Notes under the pieces: generated by a model
What the model was told of the DNA's origin: nothing
What the model saw: only the letters and a program-made list of their open reading frames with translations
The model's database searches: none
Origin: Amycolatopsis sp. DSM 110486
GTDB taxonomy: Bacteria > Actinomycetota > Actinomycetes > Mycobacteriales > Pseudonocardiaceae
Reading direction: 5' to 3'
DNA length: 64,000 nucleotides
Assembly: GCF_019468465.1 (NCBI RefSeq)
Contig: NZ_CP080519.1
Span: forward strand, 9,293,001-9,357,000
Shown here: positions 50,850 to 60,418 of the stretch, piece after piece
Position numbering within the stretch: the first letter of the stretch is position 1
Layout: each line of letters starts with the position of its first letter
Made by a program: the position numbers and the translations under genes

Positions 50850-52007
50850 TCAGCTCGAGAGCAACACCCCGACCGCCAGCTCGAATATCTCCCGCAGCTG
50901 CCCGAACAGTGGTGGCCCGCTCGTCGGGGTGATCTGCGCCGTGATGGACACCGCGACGCCGCCGCGGCCGTCGGGTGTGGCGGCGGTGAACTGGGTGTAG
51001 CCGAGGGTGTTGCCGGTGTGGCCGTAGACGCGGCCGTAGCGGGTGTCGTAGCGGAAGAGGGCCAGGCCGGCCGCGTTCGTGCCCGGGCCGGGTGGTTCGG
51101 ACCCGCCCGCCAGGAACCGGAGCTGGGCGTCGCGGGTCTTGCGGTCGATCAGGGCGCCGCCGACGTAGCCGCGGATGAAGCGCACCAGGTCGGCCGGTGT
51201 GGACACCACGCCGCCGGAGGCCCAGCTCCAGCCGGCGGCGACGGTGGTCGTCACGTCTTCGGGCGGGCCTGCGACAGTGGTGTCGTAGCCGTGCAGTGCC
51301 GGTTCCGGCAGGTCCGGACCACGCGGGAGGCTCGTGTCGCCCAGCCCCAGCGGCTGCAGCACGCGCTGGCGGAGCACGTCCTCGTACCGCCGGCCGGTGA
51401 CCGACTCGCACATCAGCGCGACGAGGATGTTGTCGGAATTCGAATACGCGTAGCGGCTGCCGGGGCGGAACAGCAGTTCGGGATCGGTGGTGTACGACAG
51501 CAATTCCCGCGGCGGTGGCGGGTCGCGCAGGCTCGCGACCAACGCGTCGCGGAACTCGGTGGCGTCGCTGAAATCGGGGATGCCGCTCGTGTGGCCGAGC
51601 AGCTGGCGCACCGTCACGGCCGACCACTCCCGCGGCATCCCGCGCACCGTCCGGCCCACCGTGGTGTCGAGCGACAGCCCGCCGCTGCTCACGAGGGAGA
51701 GCGCCGTCGCGCCGCTGAACGCCTTGGCCACGCTCGCCACCCGCATGCGGTGGTCCGCGCGCGGGGAGCGGTGGGTACCGAGCCGGGGAACTCCCGCCGT
51801 GTAGAGGGAAGTTCCCGACCCGCGGCCGATCGCGACGACGACCGCCGGCGGGCCGTGCGGGCTCTCGTGCAGCCGCCGGATCGCCGCGCGCAGCGAGTCC
51901 TCCACGCGCGGGCGCCCGGTGGCCGTGGCCGGGGCGGCCGTCCACACGAGACCGCCCGCGGCGGCGAACGTGGCTTGGGCGAGAATCGCGCGCCGAGACA
52001 TCACCAT
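50850..52007 (-). CDS. Exported beta-lactamase-fold serine hydrolase
   Basis: A 385-residue class C/DD-peptidase-like protein. A Tat-like signal (MSRRAILAQATFAAAGGLVW) precedes the mature domain. SxxK is SVAKAF with the nucleophile, YxN is YSNSD, and the third motif is HTGNTLGY. It is more like D-aminopeptidase/esterase-type serine hydrolases than true lactamases. ATG at 52007, or 52001. Confidence 0.86.
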   Translation of the reverse strand: MVMSRRAILAQATFAAAGGLVWTAAPATATGRPRVEDSLRAAIRRLHESPHGPPAVVVAIGRGSGTSLYTAGVPRLGTHRSPRADHRMRVASVAKAFSGATALSLVSSGGLSLDTTVGRTVRGMPREWSAVTVRQLLGHTSGIPDFSDATEFRDALVASLRDPPPPRELLSYTTDPELLFRPGSRYAYSNSDNILVALMCESVTGRRYEDVLRQRVLQPLGLGDTSLPRGPDLPEPALHGYDTTVAGPPEDVTTTVAAGWSWASGGVVSTPADLVRFIRGYVGGALIDRKTRDAQLRFLAGGSEPPGPGTNAAGLALFRYDTRYGRVYGHTGNTLGYTQFTAATPDGRGGVAVSITAQITPTSGPPLFGQLREIFELAVGVLLSS

Positions 52008-52188
52008 CGCACCACGGTAGCCGCGGGAAATGCGCAGCCCTAACGTTTCTTCGTCGCCCGGAAATCGTCACGACGGAGAATCGTTCCCTATTCCCCCGGT
52101 GCGCATTCCGCGCGTTCACGCACCCGGCGGTGAATTACGGGCCGGGCCGGCGGTGCGCTTCCCCGCGCACCGGCGGCCCGGACACCGC

Positions 52189-52809
52189 TCACGCCATCTC
52201 GGGCACGTTCAGGTGCGCGATGGCGAGGTCGAACTCGCGGACGTCGAGCCGTTCGGCGCCGGCTTCCCGCAGGGTGGCCGCGCGCAGCGAGTTGGCCTTC
52301 TGGGCGGTGCGGCCCAGTGCCTCGGCGCTGTCGTAGCCGATCGAGGCCACGCACCGGCCGCTCGTGCGGTCGACCAGCAGGCTCGCACTGCAGAACCCGT
52401 CGAACTCGGCGAGCGCCGGCAGCGTGGTCATCTTGAACACGTCGACGACGGCGTCCACTTGCTCGGGCGCCACCTTCAGCCACGTTCCCCGCACCGCCGC
52501 ACCGGCACCGGAATGGTGATCACGGTGCAGCAGCGCGATCTCCCACTCCTCCACCTGCGGTGGTCCGCCGAACATGTCGGCGACCTGCTGCCGCAGCACG
52601 GTCATCGCCTGCGCGCTCTCATGCATGAACTCGGCCGAGCGCCACGCCGTGGTCACGATGGTGCGGCTGTCCTTCCGGCCGAGAAGCATCGACAGTCCCA
52701 CGTTCCCCTCGGTGGCCAGCGCCGCGGGCATGACGGTGTCGCGCACGTAGGCGACCGCGTCGTCCTGCGACGCCGGCTTCAGCTGGATCGTCGTGCTGCG
52801 AGCGAACAC
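52189..52809 (-). CDS. Dimeric alpha-beta barrel (ABM-like) protein, duplicated
   Basis: A 206-residue protein with two ferredoxin-like halves of similar pattern: FARSTTIQLKPASQDDAVAYVRDTVMPAALATEGNVG and VRGTWLKVAPEQVDAVVDVFKMTTLPALAEFDG. This is the layout of antibiotic-biosynthesis-monooxygenase domains. No catalytic residue is assigned; function unknown. Confidence 0.68.
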   Translation of the reverse strand: MFARSTTIQLKPASQDDAVAYVRDTVMPAALATEGNVGLSMLLGRKDSRTIVTTAWRSAEFMHESAQAMTVLRQQVADMFGGPPQVEEWEIALLHRDHHSGAGAAVRGTWLKVAPEQVDAVVDVFKMTTLPALAEFDGFCSASLLVDRTSGRCVASIGYDSAEALGRTAQKANSLRAATLREAGAERLDVREFDLAIAHLNVPEMA

Positions 52810-52916
52810 GATCCACCTCCCGGCGGTCGTGGCGGCGCCCCGGTGACGCCACCGGTCCCCTCACCCTCCCCCCGGGCGCGGCGGGTCACAACGCCCCGAA
52901 TTTCACGGCGCCCGGG

Positions 52917-54146
52917 TCAGAACGCGGCGGTACCGTTCGGCGTGCCGAGACCGGTCGGGCCGTCGTAGCCCGCGCCGCCGGTGCACAGGTACGAACCACC
53001 ACAGGAGCCGTTGCTGCCGGAGGTCACGTCGAACAGGCCATCAGGGTGCGCGTACGGCTGCGCGGCGGCCGTGACGGAGTTCCCGGCCAGCGCGTACACC
53101 GACGCGACGACCGGCGACGACAGGCTCGTGCCACCGACCTGCACCCAGCCGTCGGCGCCCTGCGCGAGCCCGAGCGTCAGCAGCAGATCGCACAACGCCC
53201 CGCCGCCGCAACTGTTGTACGTGTCGTACACGCCGAGCCCGGTCTTCGGGTCGGCCACCGCGGCCACGTCGGCGACAGTTCGCTTCGCACACGCGGTGTC
53301 GTGCTGCCACGCGGGTTTCGGCTCGAGCGCGGAGCACCCGCTGCCGCTGCCCGACCACGTCGTCTCCGCCCAGCCGCGCGAGGTGCCGGCGGCCTTCTTC
53401 AGTGTCGTGCCGCCGACCGCCGTCACGTAGGGCGACGACGCGGGCCAGCTCACGCCGTAGCCGGCATCGCCGGACGACGCGGTGATGGCGATGCCGGGGT
53501 GGTCGAGGTGGGTGTCGGCGGCGGTGATCGTCGGGTCCTCGTCGCCGCCGTAGCTGTTGGAGATCGCCACGACCCCCGGGCTCGCGGCGGCCGTGTCGAC
53601 GGCCGTCATCAGCGGGTCGGTGTCCGGGGAATCGGCTTCCACCAACAGGATGCGGCAGTCGGCGCAGGTCGCGGACACGGCGTCGAGGTCGAGGCTGATC
53701 TCCTCCGCCCAGCCGTAGTCCGGTGCCGGCAGCGGGCTCGCCGCGCCGTGCTGGTTGACCTTGCGGAAGCAGCCGTCGGCCGATGTGCACGGCGCCAGCC
53801 CCCGCGCGGCGCGGTAGGTCGCGAGGTCGCTCTCGGCGGTCGGGGCGTCCATGGCGTCGACGATCGCGACGGTGCGGCCGTTCGCGTGCCGGCCGCCGAG
53901 GCCGTAGGCGGCCTGGATCTCGGCCGGTCCGTAGCCGACCGGCGTCGCCGCGACCAACGGTCCCGGCCCGTCCGGCGATTTGATCGCCTTGCCCAGGCAG
54001 TGCAGGCGGGCCTGCGCGCACCCGAAGTCGACGAGGCCGCCGCCCAGCAGCGGCGCGGCGTTCGCCGTGGTCGTGGTGGCAGCCGCCAGGGGAACGGCCA
54101 GCGTCACCGCCACGAGCACGCGGGCCAGGTTCTTGAGTCGCGACAC
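52917..54146 (-). CDS. Secreted sedolisin (S53) peptidase
   Basis: A 409-residue exported protease. A signal peptide (VLVAVTLAVPLAAATTTTANA) precedes a domain with the S53 Glu/Asp pair in YGWAEEISLDLDAVSA, the structural SNSYGGDEDP, GDAGYGVSWPASSPYVTAVGG and the nucleophile in VGGTSLSSPVVAS. A pro-kumamolisin propeptide is missing or very short. Start GTG 54146 with GGAGG upstream. Divergent from the glucanase-like gene. Confidence 0.87.
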   Translation of the reverse strand: MSRLKNLARVLVAVTLAVPLAAATTTTANAAPLLGGGLVDFGCAQARLHCLGKAIKSPDGPGPLVAATPVGYGPAEIQAAYGLGGRHANGRTVAIVDAMDAPTAESDLATYRAARGLAPCTSADGCFRKVNQHGAASPLPAPDYGWAEEISLDLDAVSATCADCRILLVEADSPDTDPLMTAVDTAAASPGVVAISNSYGGDEDPTITAADTHLDHPGIAITASSGDAGYGVSWPASSPYVTAVGGTTLKKAAGTSRGWAETTWSGSGSGCSALEPKPAWQHDTACAKRTVADVAAVADPKTGLGVYDTYNSCGGGALCDLLLTLGLAQGADGWVQVGGTSLSSPVVASVYALAGNSVTAAAQPYAHPDGLFDVTSGSNGSCGGSYLCTGGAGYDGPTGLGTPNGTAAF

Positions 54147-54264
54147 TGCGGCCTCCTTGATCACGCTGAGACAGCGAATGGTCGCATGTAACTCGTTCCG
54201 GGTCACCCGTCCGAATGAGGGAAAGTTCCAGACCTCCGTTCCGGGTTGGCCCACCTCCACCAGT

Positions 54265-54280
54265 ATTGGTCCAGACAACT
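54265..54280. promoter_or_regulatory. DasR-like operator
   Basis: ATTGGTCCAGACAACT matches the dre consensus ACTGGTCTAGACCACT at 13 of 16 positions. It lies in the divergent region 99-114 bp before the CBM56 protein start. DasR-type GntR repressors control polysaccharide degradation genes, which fits the neighbour. Confidence 0.5.
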
Positions 54281-54378
54281 GTTACCAAGGCGTGACGCGC
54301 AGGCCGCCGACCGGCGGCTACTTTGTTGTGACTTACAACAAATCCGTGTCTGTGAATCACCGACGGAGGTGCCACGGC

Positions 54379-56475
54379 GTGAACCGGACCTTGGACCGCA
54401 GCTCCCGATCCCGAAGTTCCCGATCCGACGGCGCGCGATGGCGGAGGGCGCTCGCCACGGCCGCGCTCCTGGCGGGGGCCGGGCTGGTCGCCGCTCCCCC
54501 GGCCTCGGCCGCCGGCGACTACACCCAGGCCGCCGCGGCGGCCGGCGCGCAGCAGGTGCAGCTCACCTTCACCCCCGCCGGCCCGGCGCGCTACGTCGAT
54601 GTGCACTACACGGGCGTGCCCGGCGTAGGGCAGCAGAACGTGCGCATGACCGAGGGCGGCGGCACCTGGCACACCACCGTCGGCGGGCTCGGCAGCGGCA
54701 GCGTGCTCGACTACTGGTTCACCTACGAGAAGAACGGGCCGCAGTTCGACACCCCGCACTTCACGTTCACCCAGGGCGGCGGCACGCAGGCCGGCTGCCC
54801 GGCACAGCCCGACGTGCCGGACTTCGGTCCGAACGTGCGGATCTTCGACCCGAACATGCCCGCCGCCACGATCCAGGCGCAGCTCGACGCCGACTTCAAC
54901 GCGCAGAAGGACACGCAGACCGCGCAGTTCGCCGACCGTCGCGTGGCGCACCTGTTCAAGCCCGGCACCTACGCCGTGCACGACGACGTCGGCTTCTACA
55001 CCTCCGTCGCGGGCCTCGGGCGCAACCCCGACGACGTGACGATCAACGGTGACATCACCGTCGACGCGTTCAACGCCTCCGACCAGGGCGTGGCGCTGCA
55101 GAACTTCTGGCGCTCGGCCGAGAACATGGCCGTGAACCCTGCCAGCGGCAACGACCGGTGGGCCGTGGCGCAGGCCGCGCCGTTCCGCCGGATGGACATC
55201 CGCGGCGGGCTGCAGCTCTACCCGGCCAGCTTCGGCTTCGCCAGCGGCGGCTACGTCGCCGACACCCGCGTGTCCGGGCAGACCGCGTCGATCTCGCAGC
55301 AGCAGTGGTACACGCGCGACTCGGCCTTCGGCAGCTGGGACGGCGGTGTGTGGAACATGGTCTTCTCCGGCACCACCGGCGCGCCGGCGAACACCTTCCC
55401 GAACCCGCCCGAGACGACGCTGGCCACCACGCCCGTCTCGCGCGACGTGCCCTACCTCTACCTCGACGGCGCGAACTACCGCGTGTTCCTGCCTGCCCTG
55501 CGCACCAACGCGTCGGGCCCGAGCTGGGCCGCCGGCTCCACCCCGGGGACGTCGCTGCCGATGAGCCAGTTCCGCGTGGTCAAGCCCGGTGACACCGCGG
55601 CGTCGATCAACAGCTCGCTGGCCGCGGGCTGCAACCTGTTCTTCACCCCCGGCGTGTACCACCTCGACCAGACGTTGAACGTCACGCGCGCCGACACCGT
55701 CGTGCTCGGCATCGGCTACCCGACCCTGGTGCCCGACAACGGCGTCGACGCCATGCACGTCGCGGACGTCGACGGCGTCCGGGTGAAGGGCCTGCTCTTC
55801 GACGCCGGCACCACGAACTCGCAGTCGCTGCTGACCGTCGGCACGGCCGGGTCACACGTCGACCACGCGGCGGACCCGACGACGCTGCAGGACGTGTTCT
55901 TCCGCGTCGGCGGTGAGCTCGCGGGCAAGGCCACCACGAGCCTGGTCGTGAACAGCGACGACACGATCATCGACCACACCTGGGCGTGGCGGGCCGACCA
56001 CGGCAACCCCGGCACGGTCGGCTGGACCACCAACACCGCCGACACCGGGGTGCTGGTCAACGGCGACGACGTGCTCGCGACCGGCCTGTTCGTGGAGCAC
56101 TACCAGAAGTACCAGGTGATCTGGAACGGCCAGCGCGGGCGGACGATCTTCTTCCAGAACGAGATGCCCTACGACGTGCCGCACCAGGCGTCGTGGAACG
56201 CGCCCTCGGGCGTCGCCGGGTACGCGGCCTACAAGGTCGGGGCGAACGTGACCTCCCACGAGGCGTGGGGTCTGGGCAGCTACTGCTTCTTCGACACCAA
56301 CCCCGCCGTGTCGAGCTACCACGCGTTCGAAGTGCCGAACACGCCCGGCGTGCGGTTGCACAGCCTGCTCACGGTGTCGCTGAACACCCGCGGCAGCATC
56401 ACGCACGTCGTCAACGACACCGGCGCGGCGACACCGTCTGGCACGGCGCCGGTGAACGTGGTCAGCTACCCGTAG
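54379..56475 (+). CDS. Secreted CBM56/GH55-like beta-1,3-glucanase
   Basis: A 698-residue exported enzyme. Residues ~1-45 are a long Arg/Ser-rich signal ending PPASAA. Residues ~48-135 are a CBM56 beta-1,3-glucan-binding module (AGDYTQAAAAAGAQ, YVDVHYTGVPGVGQQNVRM, YWFTYEKNGPQFDTPHF). The rest is a right-handed beta-helix domain (HLFKPGTYAVHDDVGFY, LYLDGANYRVFLPALR, FFTPGVYHLDQTLNVTRADTVVLG) like GH55 glucanases. It probably degrades fungal or plant beta-1,3-glucan. GTG at 54379 has GGAGG upstream. Confidence 0.82.
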   Translation: MNRTLDRSSRSRSSRSDGARWRRALATAALLAGAGLVAAPPASAAGDYTQAAAAAGAQQVQLTFTPAGPARYVDVHYTGVPGVGQQNVRMTEGGGTWHTTVGGLGSGSVLDYWFTYEKNGPQFDTPHFTFTQGGGTQAGCPAQPDVPDFGPNVRIFDPNMPAATIQAQLDADFNAQKDTQTAQFADRRVAHLFKPGTYAVHDDVGFYTSVAGLGRNPDDVTINGDITVDAFNASDQGVALQNFWRSAENMAVNPASGNDRWAVAQAAPFRRMDIRGGLQLYPASFGFASGGYVADTRVSGQTASISQQQWYTRDSAFGSWDGGVWNMVFSGTTGAPANTFPNPPETTLATTPVSRDVPYLYLDGANYRVFLPALRTNASGPSWAAGSTPGTSLPMSQFRVVKPGDTAASINSSLAAGCNLFFTPGVYHLDQTLNVTRADTVVLGIGYPTLVPDNGVDAMHVADVDGVRVKGLLFDAGTTNSQSLLTVGTAGSHVDHAADPTTLQDVFFRVGGELAGKATTSLVVNSDDTIIDHTWAWRADHGNPGTVGWTTNTADTGVLVNGDDVLATGLFVEHYQKYQVIWNGQRGRTIFFQNEMPYDVPHQASWNAPSGVAGYAAYKVGANVTSHEAWGLGSYCFFDTNPAVSSYHAFEVPNTPGVRLHSLLTVSLNTRGSITHVVNDTGAATPSGTAPVNVVSYP

Positions 56476-56490
56476 CGGCGCGCGACGGGT

Positions 56491-56537
56491 ACAAGAGGGC
56501 TCTTCGCCGGCGTCGCTCCGGCGAAGAGCCCTCTTGT
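56491..56537 (+). terminator. Strong intrinsic terminator
   Basis: A perfect 20-bp stem (ACAAGAGGGCTCTTCGCCGG at 56491-56510 with 56518-56537) has a seven-base loop, followed by TGTT. It ends the glucanase-like transcript. Confidence 0.9.
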
Positions 56538-56616
56538 TGTTCGAGGAAGTTCCGGCGAGTGTCGAAGTGCCCTTCGGCTGTTCGTGTAACGGGTGACGAG
56601 AGGGAAGGATCGAGCC

Positions 56617-56964
56617 ATGAAGCAGTACCTGCTCAGCGTCTACCAGCCCGACGGACCCACGCCGTCGGCGAAACAGCTCGACACGATCGTGGACCGGCTG
56701 GACGCGCTCAACGCCGAGATGAAGGACGCCGGCGCGTGGGTGTTCTCCGGTGGCCTGCACGCGCCCGGTTCGGCGACGGTCGTGCGGGCCGAGGACGGTG
56801 ATCTGCTCACGACCGACGGCCCGTTCACCGAGGGCAAGGAGCACTTGGGCGGGTTCACGATCGTGCGCGCGCCGGACCTCGACGCCGCGCTCGGCTGGGC
56901 CGGGCGGATCGCCGAGATCACCACGCTGCCGGTGGAGGTCCGGCCGTTCCAGGGCGAGGCCTGA
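56617..56964 (+). CDS. DGPF/YCII-domain protein, second ECF42 partner
   Basis: A 115-residue YCII-like protein ([14 protein letters not shown] start) with the [14 protein letters not shown] motif. It sits 2 bp before the ECF42 gene, so the pair is translated together. Same type as the gene at 18547-18867 but with a different N-terminus. Confidence 0.9.
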   Translation: MKQYLLSVYQPDGPTPSAKQLDTIVDRLDALNAEMKDAGAWVFSGGLHAPGSATVVRAEDGDLLTTDGPFTEGKEHLGGFTIVRAPDLDAALGWAGRIAEITTLPVEVRPFQGEA

Positions 56965-56966
56965 GC

Positions 56967-58184
56967 GTGTCCACTGTGGACGCTCTGGATCGGGTGTTCC
57001 GCGCCGAGTACGGGCGGACCGTGGCTGTGCTGGTGAAGGTGTTCGGGGACGTCGACGTCGCCGAGGAAGCGGTGCAGGAGGCGTTCGCGGTGGCGGCGAG
57101 CCGCTGGCCGTCCGACGGACTGCCACCGAGCCCCGCCGGATGGCTCGTGACCACCGCTCGTCGCCGGGCTCTGGATCGTTTGCGCCGCGAGTCCTCGCGC
57201 TCTGACCGGCACGCGCAGGCCGCTCTCCTGCACGCCGGCACCGAACCGGTCGAGGAGGGCCCGGTGCGTGACGAACGGCTCCGCCTCATCTTCACCTGCT
57301 GCCACCCGGCGCTCGCCCCGCACGCCCGGGTCGCGCTCACCCTGCGGCTGCTGGGCGGCCTGACGACAGGCGAGATCGCCCACGCGTTCCTCGTGCCGGA
57401 GCCCACGATGGCGCAGCGCGTCTCCCGCGCCAAGGCCAAGATCCGCGACGCCGGCATCCCCTACCGCGTCCCCGCCGACGCCGACCTGCCCGACCGCCTC
57501 GCCGCCGTGCTGGCCGTGGTGTACCTGATCTTCACCGAGGGCCACACGGCGACGTCGGGAGCCTCGCTGGGCCGCCCCGACCTCGCGGCGGAGGCGATCC
57601 GGCTGGGACGGGTGCTGGCTTCGCTGATGCCCGACGAGCCCGAGGTGCTGGGATTGCTGGCGCTGATGCTGCTGGTCGAGTCACGCCGTCCGGCTCGCAC
57701 GGGTCCCGGCGGTGCGGTGGTGCTGCTGCCCGACCAGGACCGCGGGCTTTGGGATCGTGCCCTGGTTTCCGAAGGGCAGGACCTCGTGCGCCGCTGCCTG
57801 CGCCGCGACCGGCCCGGGCCGTACCAGCTGCAGGCCGCCATCAACGCCGTCCACAGCGACGCTGCCACCGCCGGGGAAACCGACTGGCGGCAGATCGTGC
57901 AGTTGTACGACCACTTGCTGCTTCTGACGCCGACGCCGGTGGTCGCGCTGCACCGTGCGGTGGCCGTTGCTGAGGTCGACGGGCCGGGCGCGGCGTTGGC
58001 GCTGGTGGACCCCTTGGATCTGGACGGTTACCACCTGCTGCACGCCGTGCGGGCCGACCTGCTGGCGCGCGCCGGCCGACGCAGCAAGGCGGTGGCCGCG
58101 TACGACCGGGCGGTGGAGCTCGCGGAGAACGCCGCCGAACGAGCCCTGCTGGAACGCAAGCGTGCCGCCCTCGCCGACACCTAG
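56967..58184 (+). CDS. Second ECF42-type sigma factor
   Basis: A 405-residue ECF42 sigma factor: region 2 ([40 protein letters not shown]), the [14 protein letters not shown] marker, region 4 ([28 protein letters not shown]) and a TPR-like C-terminal extension ([36 protein letters not shown]). The GTG start at 56967 lies 2 bp after the DGPF stop. No anti-sigma gene. Confidence 0.9.
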   Translation: MSTVDALDRVFRAEYGRTVAVLVKVFGDVDVAEEAVQEAFAVAASRWPSDGLPPSPAGWLVTTARRRALDRLRRESSRSDRHAQAALLHAGTEPVEEGPVRDERLRLIFTCCHPALAPHARVALTLRLLGGLTTGEIAHAFLVPEPTMAQRVSRAKAKIRDAGIPYRVPADADLPDRLAAVLAVVYLIFTEGHTATSGASLGRPDLAAEAIRLGRVLASLMPDEPEVLGLLALMLLVESRRPARTGPGGAVVLLPDQDRGLWDRALVSEGQDLVRRCLRRDRPGPYQLQAAINAVHSDAATAGETDWRQIVQLYDHLLLLTPTPVVALHRAVAVAEVDGPGAALALVDPLDLDGYHLLHAVRADLLARAGRRSKAVAAYDRAVELAENAAERALLERKRAALADT

Positions 58185-58247
58185 GCGGACCGCGGCCGAT
58201 CGCCGGCGACTACGAGGCGGATGACTGGCTTCGGGGCAGCCGCTAGC

Positions 58248-59326
58248 TGTAGTGACTATGGACGTTGTTGACGGTTGAGCGGCGCGTTGGCTTGATCATG
58301 ACGAAGACCTCCGTGTGGGGTGTTGGTGTCTGACGCCATCACCGATCACAACGGAGGTCTTCGTGTTCCACCGTAATGCTCGCCTGACCCTGCACGGGCG
58401 TCGGTTGCTGGTCGAGCGTGTCCGGGCTGGCCGCCCGGTCGCGCACGTCGTCGCCGAGCTGGGCATTTCCCGCGCAACGGGCTACAAGTGGGTCCGCCGC
58501 TACGCCCGTGACGGTGACGCCGGCCTGGCCGACCGTTCCAGCCGGCCGCATCACTCACCCCGGCGAACCCATACCCAGACCGAGCGGCAGATCCTGCAGC
58601 TACGCCACGACCGCCGGCTCGGCCCAGCCCGCATCGCCGGCATCCTCGACCTGCACGCCTCGACCGTGCACCGAGTCTTGACCCGCCACCACCAGCCGAA
58701 ACTGGCCTGGCTGGACCGCCCCACCGGCCAGCCGATCCGCCGCTACGAACGCGACCGCCCCGGCGAACTCGTCCACGTCGACGTCAAGAAACTCGGCCGA
58801 CTGCGCGAAGGCGGCGGATGGCGCGCCCACGGACGCGACAGCGACATCCACCGCGCCACCCGCAACGCAGCCCGCGTCGGCTACGAGTACGTGCACTGCG
58901 CCATCGACGACCACACCCGCATCGCCTACGCCGAAATCCACCCCGACGAAACCGCCACCACCTGCGCCGGATTCCTCACCCGTGCCGCCAGCGCACTCGC
59001 CGACATGGGCATCGACCGGATCGAACGCGTCATGACCGACAACGCCTTGGCCTACCGCCGCTCCCACGCCTGGCGCGACGCCCTCACCGACATCGGCGCC
59101 CAAGCCCGCTTCACCCGCCGCTACCGACCACAAACCAACGGCAAAGCCGAACGCTTCAACCGCACCCTCGCCGAAGAATGGGCCTACGCCCAACCCTTCA
59201 CCAACTCACACCACCGAGCCGAAGCACTGCCCGGATTTCTCCACCACTACAACCACCACCGCAGCCACACCGCCCTCGGCGGCCAACCACCCATCACCCG
59301 CGTCAACAACCTCACAGGGCACTACA
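58248..59326 (+). mobile_element. IS481-family insertion sequence, intact
   Basis: The element is 1079 bp. Left end TGTAGTGACTATGG and right end (read inward) TGTAGTGCCCTGTG, with GTTGTTGACG shared further in, form imperfect terminal inverted repeats. It is flanked by perfect GCTAGC duplications at 58242-58247 and 59327-59332, the NCTAGN target of IS481. The transposase is complete, so the copy looks recent. It lies in an intergenic space and breaks no obvious gene. Confidence 0.88.
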
Positions 59327-59331
59327 GCTAG
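58363..59331 (+). CDS. IS481-family transposase
   Basis: A 322-residue DDE transposase. An N-terminal helix-turn-helix (VAHVVAELGISRATGYKWVRRY) is followed by rve core residues: Asp in ELVHVDVKKLG, Asp in RVMTDNALAYRR and Glu in RPQTNGKAERFNRTL. GTG at 58363 follows ACGGAGGTC. The TAG stop is inside the right-hand target duplication, so the element depends on the target for its stop codon. Confidence 0.92.
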   Translation: MFHRNARLTLHGRRLLVERVRAGRPVAHVVAELGISRATGYKWVRRYARDGDAGLADRSSRPHHSPRRTHTQTERQILQLRHDRRLGPARIAGILDLHASTVHRVLTRHHQPKLAWLDRPTGQPIRRYERDRPGELVHVDVKKLGRLREGGGWRAHGRDSDIHRATRNAARVGYEYVHCAIDDHTRIAYAEIHPDETATTCAGFLTRAASALADMGIDRIERVMTDNALAYRRSHAWRDALTDIGAQARFTRRYRPQTNGKAERFNRTLAEEWAYAQPFTNSHHRAEALPGFLHHYNHHRSHTALGGQPPITRVNNLTGHYS

Positions 59332-59348
59332 CCCCGGCGCACCGAGCG

Positions 59349-60326
59349 CTACGCGTGGCGGACCGCGTGCAGGGCGGCTCGGCGCCAGGCCGCCGCCGTC
59401 ATCGGGGCCACGAGCGGGCGGGCGCCCGGCACCGTCATCGGGTACAGGTCGGCCGCGGCGACCGTGACGTCCCACGCCGGCAAAGCGAGCTGGTGGGCCC
59501 AGGTGGCCTCGACGATGGTGCGGATGGCCTCGTCACCGCCGGTCGTCAAAGCCGGAGCGAGGGACGCGTGCGCCGCGGGCGTGAGGGTGTGGCCGGCGAG
59601 GAGGCGCTCGGCTTCGCGGCGCAGGCGGGTTTTCGCGGCGGGGACGGAGAGGTCGTGGGCGGGGCTGTCGGCGTAGACGTCGCGGGCGAGGTCGCGCACG
59701 AGGGCCTGGCGGTCGGCGCCGGCGAGGACCTGTTCGACGAGCTCCGCGCGGGCGTCGGGGGTGCAGTAGATGCCGAGGTCGCGCACCACGTCGGCGGGGT
59801 GGACGAGGTTGAGCAGCGCGTAGCGGCCGAGTTCGGTGCGCAGCCGCCCCGGTTCGCGCGCGGCGGGGTCGCTGGGGCCGACGAGCTCGGCGAGACGGAC
59901 CGGCACGGGCAGGTCCGCGAGCGGGCCCTGATCCCCGGCCGGGGCGACGACCAGCAGCAGCGAGTCGGTGCAGCCGGCGCAGTGGTCGGCGATGCGGCGC
60001 AGCTGCGGAGTGGCCGTGTTCCACTGGAAGTACCACAGCGCCCGCAGGGTCACCGGGGTGAGCCGCACTCGGCGGGCGCCGACGACGCGGAAGCCGTTCT
60101 CCGCCAGCCAGTCCATTGTGGACATTATGCGGCGGGCGGCGATCGCGTCGGGTTTGAGCAGCAGCAGCCCGTGGGCGCTCGCGAAGCGTCCGACGTCGCC
60201 GGTCAGGGTGCGCAGGTGCTCGAGCGACTCCTGGAAGTAGGTGTCGGCCGCGGACCGGGCGCGCTTGTCCACGTCGCGGGTCAAGGCCTCGTGCGGCCGC
60301 TGTCCGTCCTTCTTGTGCCCGTTCAT
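59349..60326 (-). CDS. NDK-like domain protein, function unknown
   Basis: A 325-residue protein. Residues ~50-145 resemble nucleoside diphosphate kinase (HGLLLLKPDAIAARRIMSTMDWLAENGFRVVGARRVRLTP), but the catalytic histidine motif NxxHGSD is not seen; DHCAGCTDSLLLV occupies the region. The remaining ~180 residues are helical, unlike any domain I recognise. ATG at 60326 is preferred. It may be a regulatory or binding relative of NDK. Confidence 0.65.
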   Translation of the reverse strand: MNGHKKDGQRPHEALTRDVDKRARSAADTYFQESLEHLRTLTGDVGRFASAHGLLLLKPDAIAARRIMSTMDWLAENGFRVVGARRVRLTPVTLRALWYFQWNTATPQLRRIADHCAGCTDSLLLVVAPAGDQGPLADLPVPVRLAELVGPSDPAAREPGRLRTELGRYALLNLVHPADVVRDLGIYCTPDARAELVEQVLAGADRQALVRDLARDVYADSPAHDLSVPAAKTRLRREAERLLAGHTLTPAAHASLAPALTTGGDEAIRTIVEATWAHQLALPAWDVTVAAADLYPMTVPGARPLVAPMTAAAWRRAALHAVRHA

Positions 60327-60418
60327 GGCATCCGCTCCCTTCCGGGTGGTGACCAATGTCCCAGCGCGGGACCGGGGAAAACCCCAGAGCCGGGCGCACT
60401 CGCTAGACTCGGGCGGCG

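Noticed and set aside
53041..55758. 905-codon minus-strand frame
   Set aside because: Crosses the sedolisin and CBM56 genes in the wrong frame; only out-of-frame fragments of the protease are seen.
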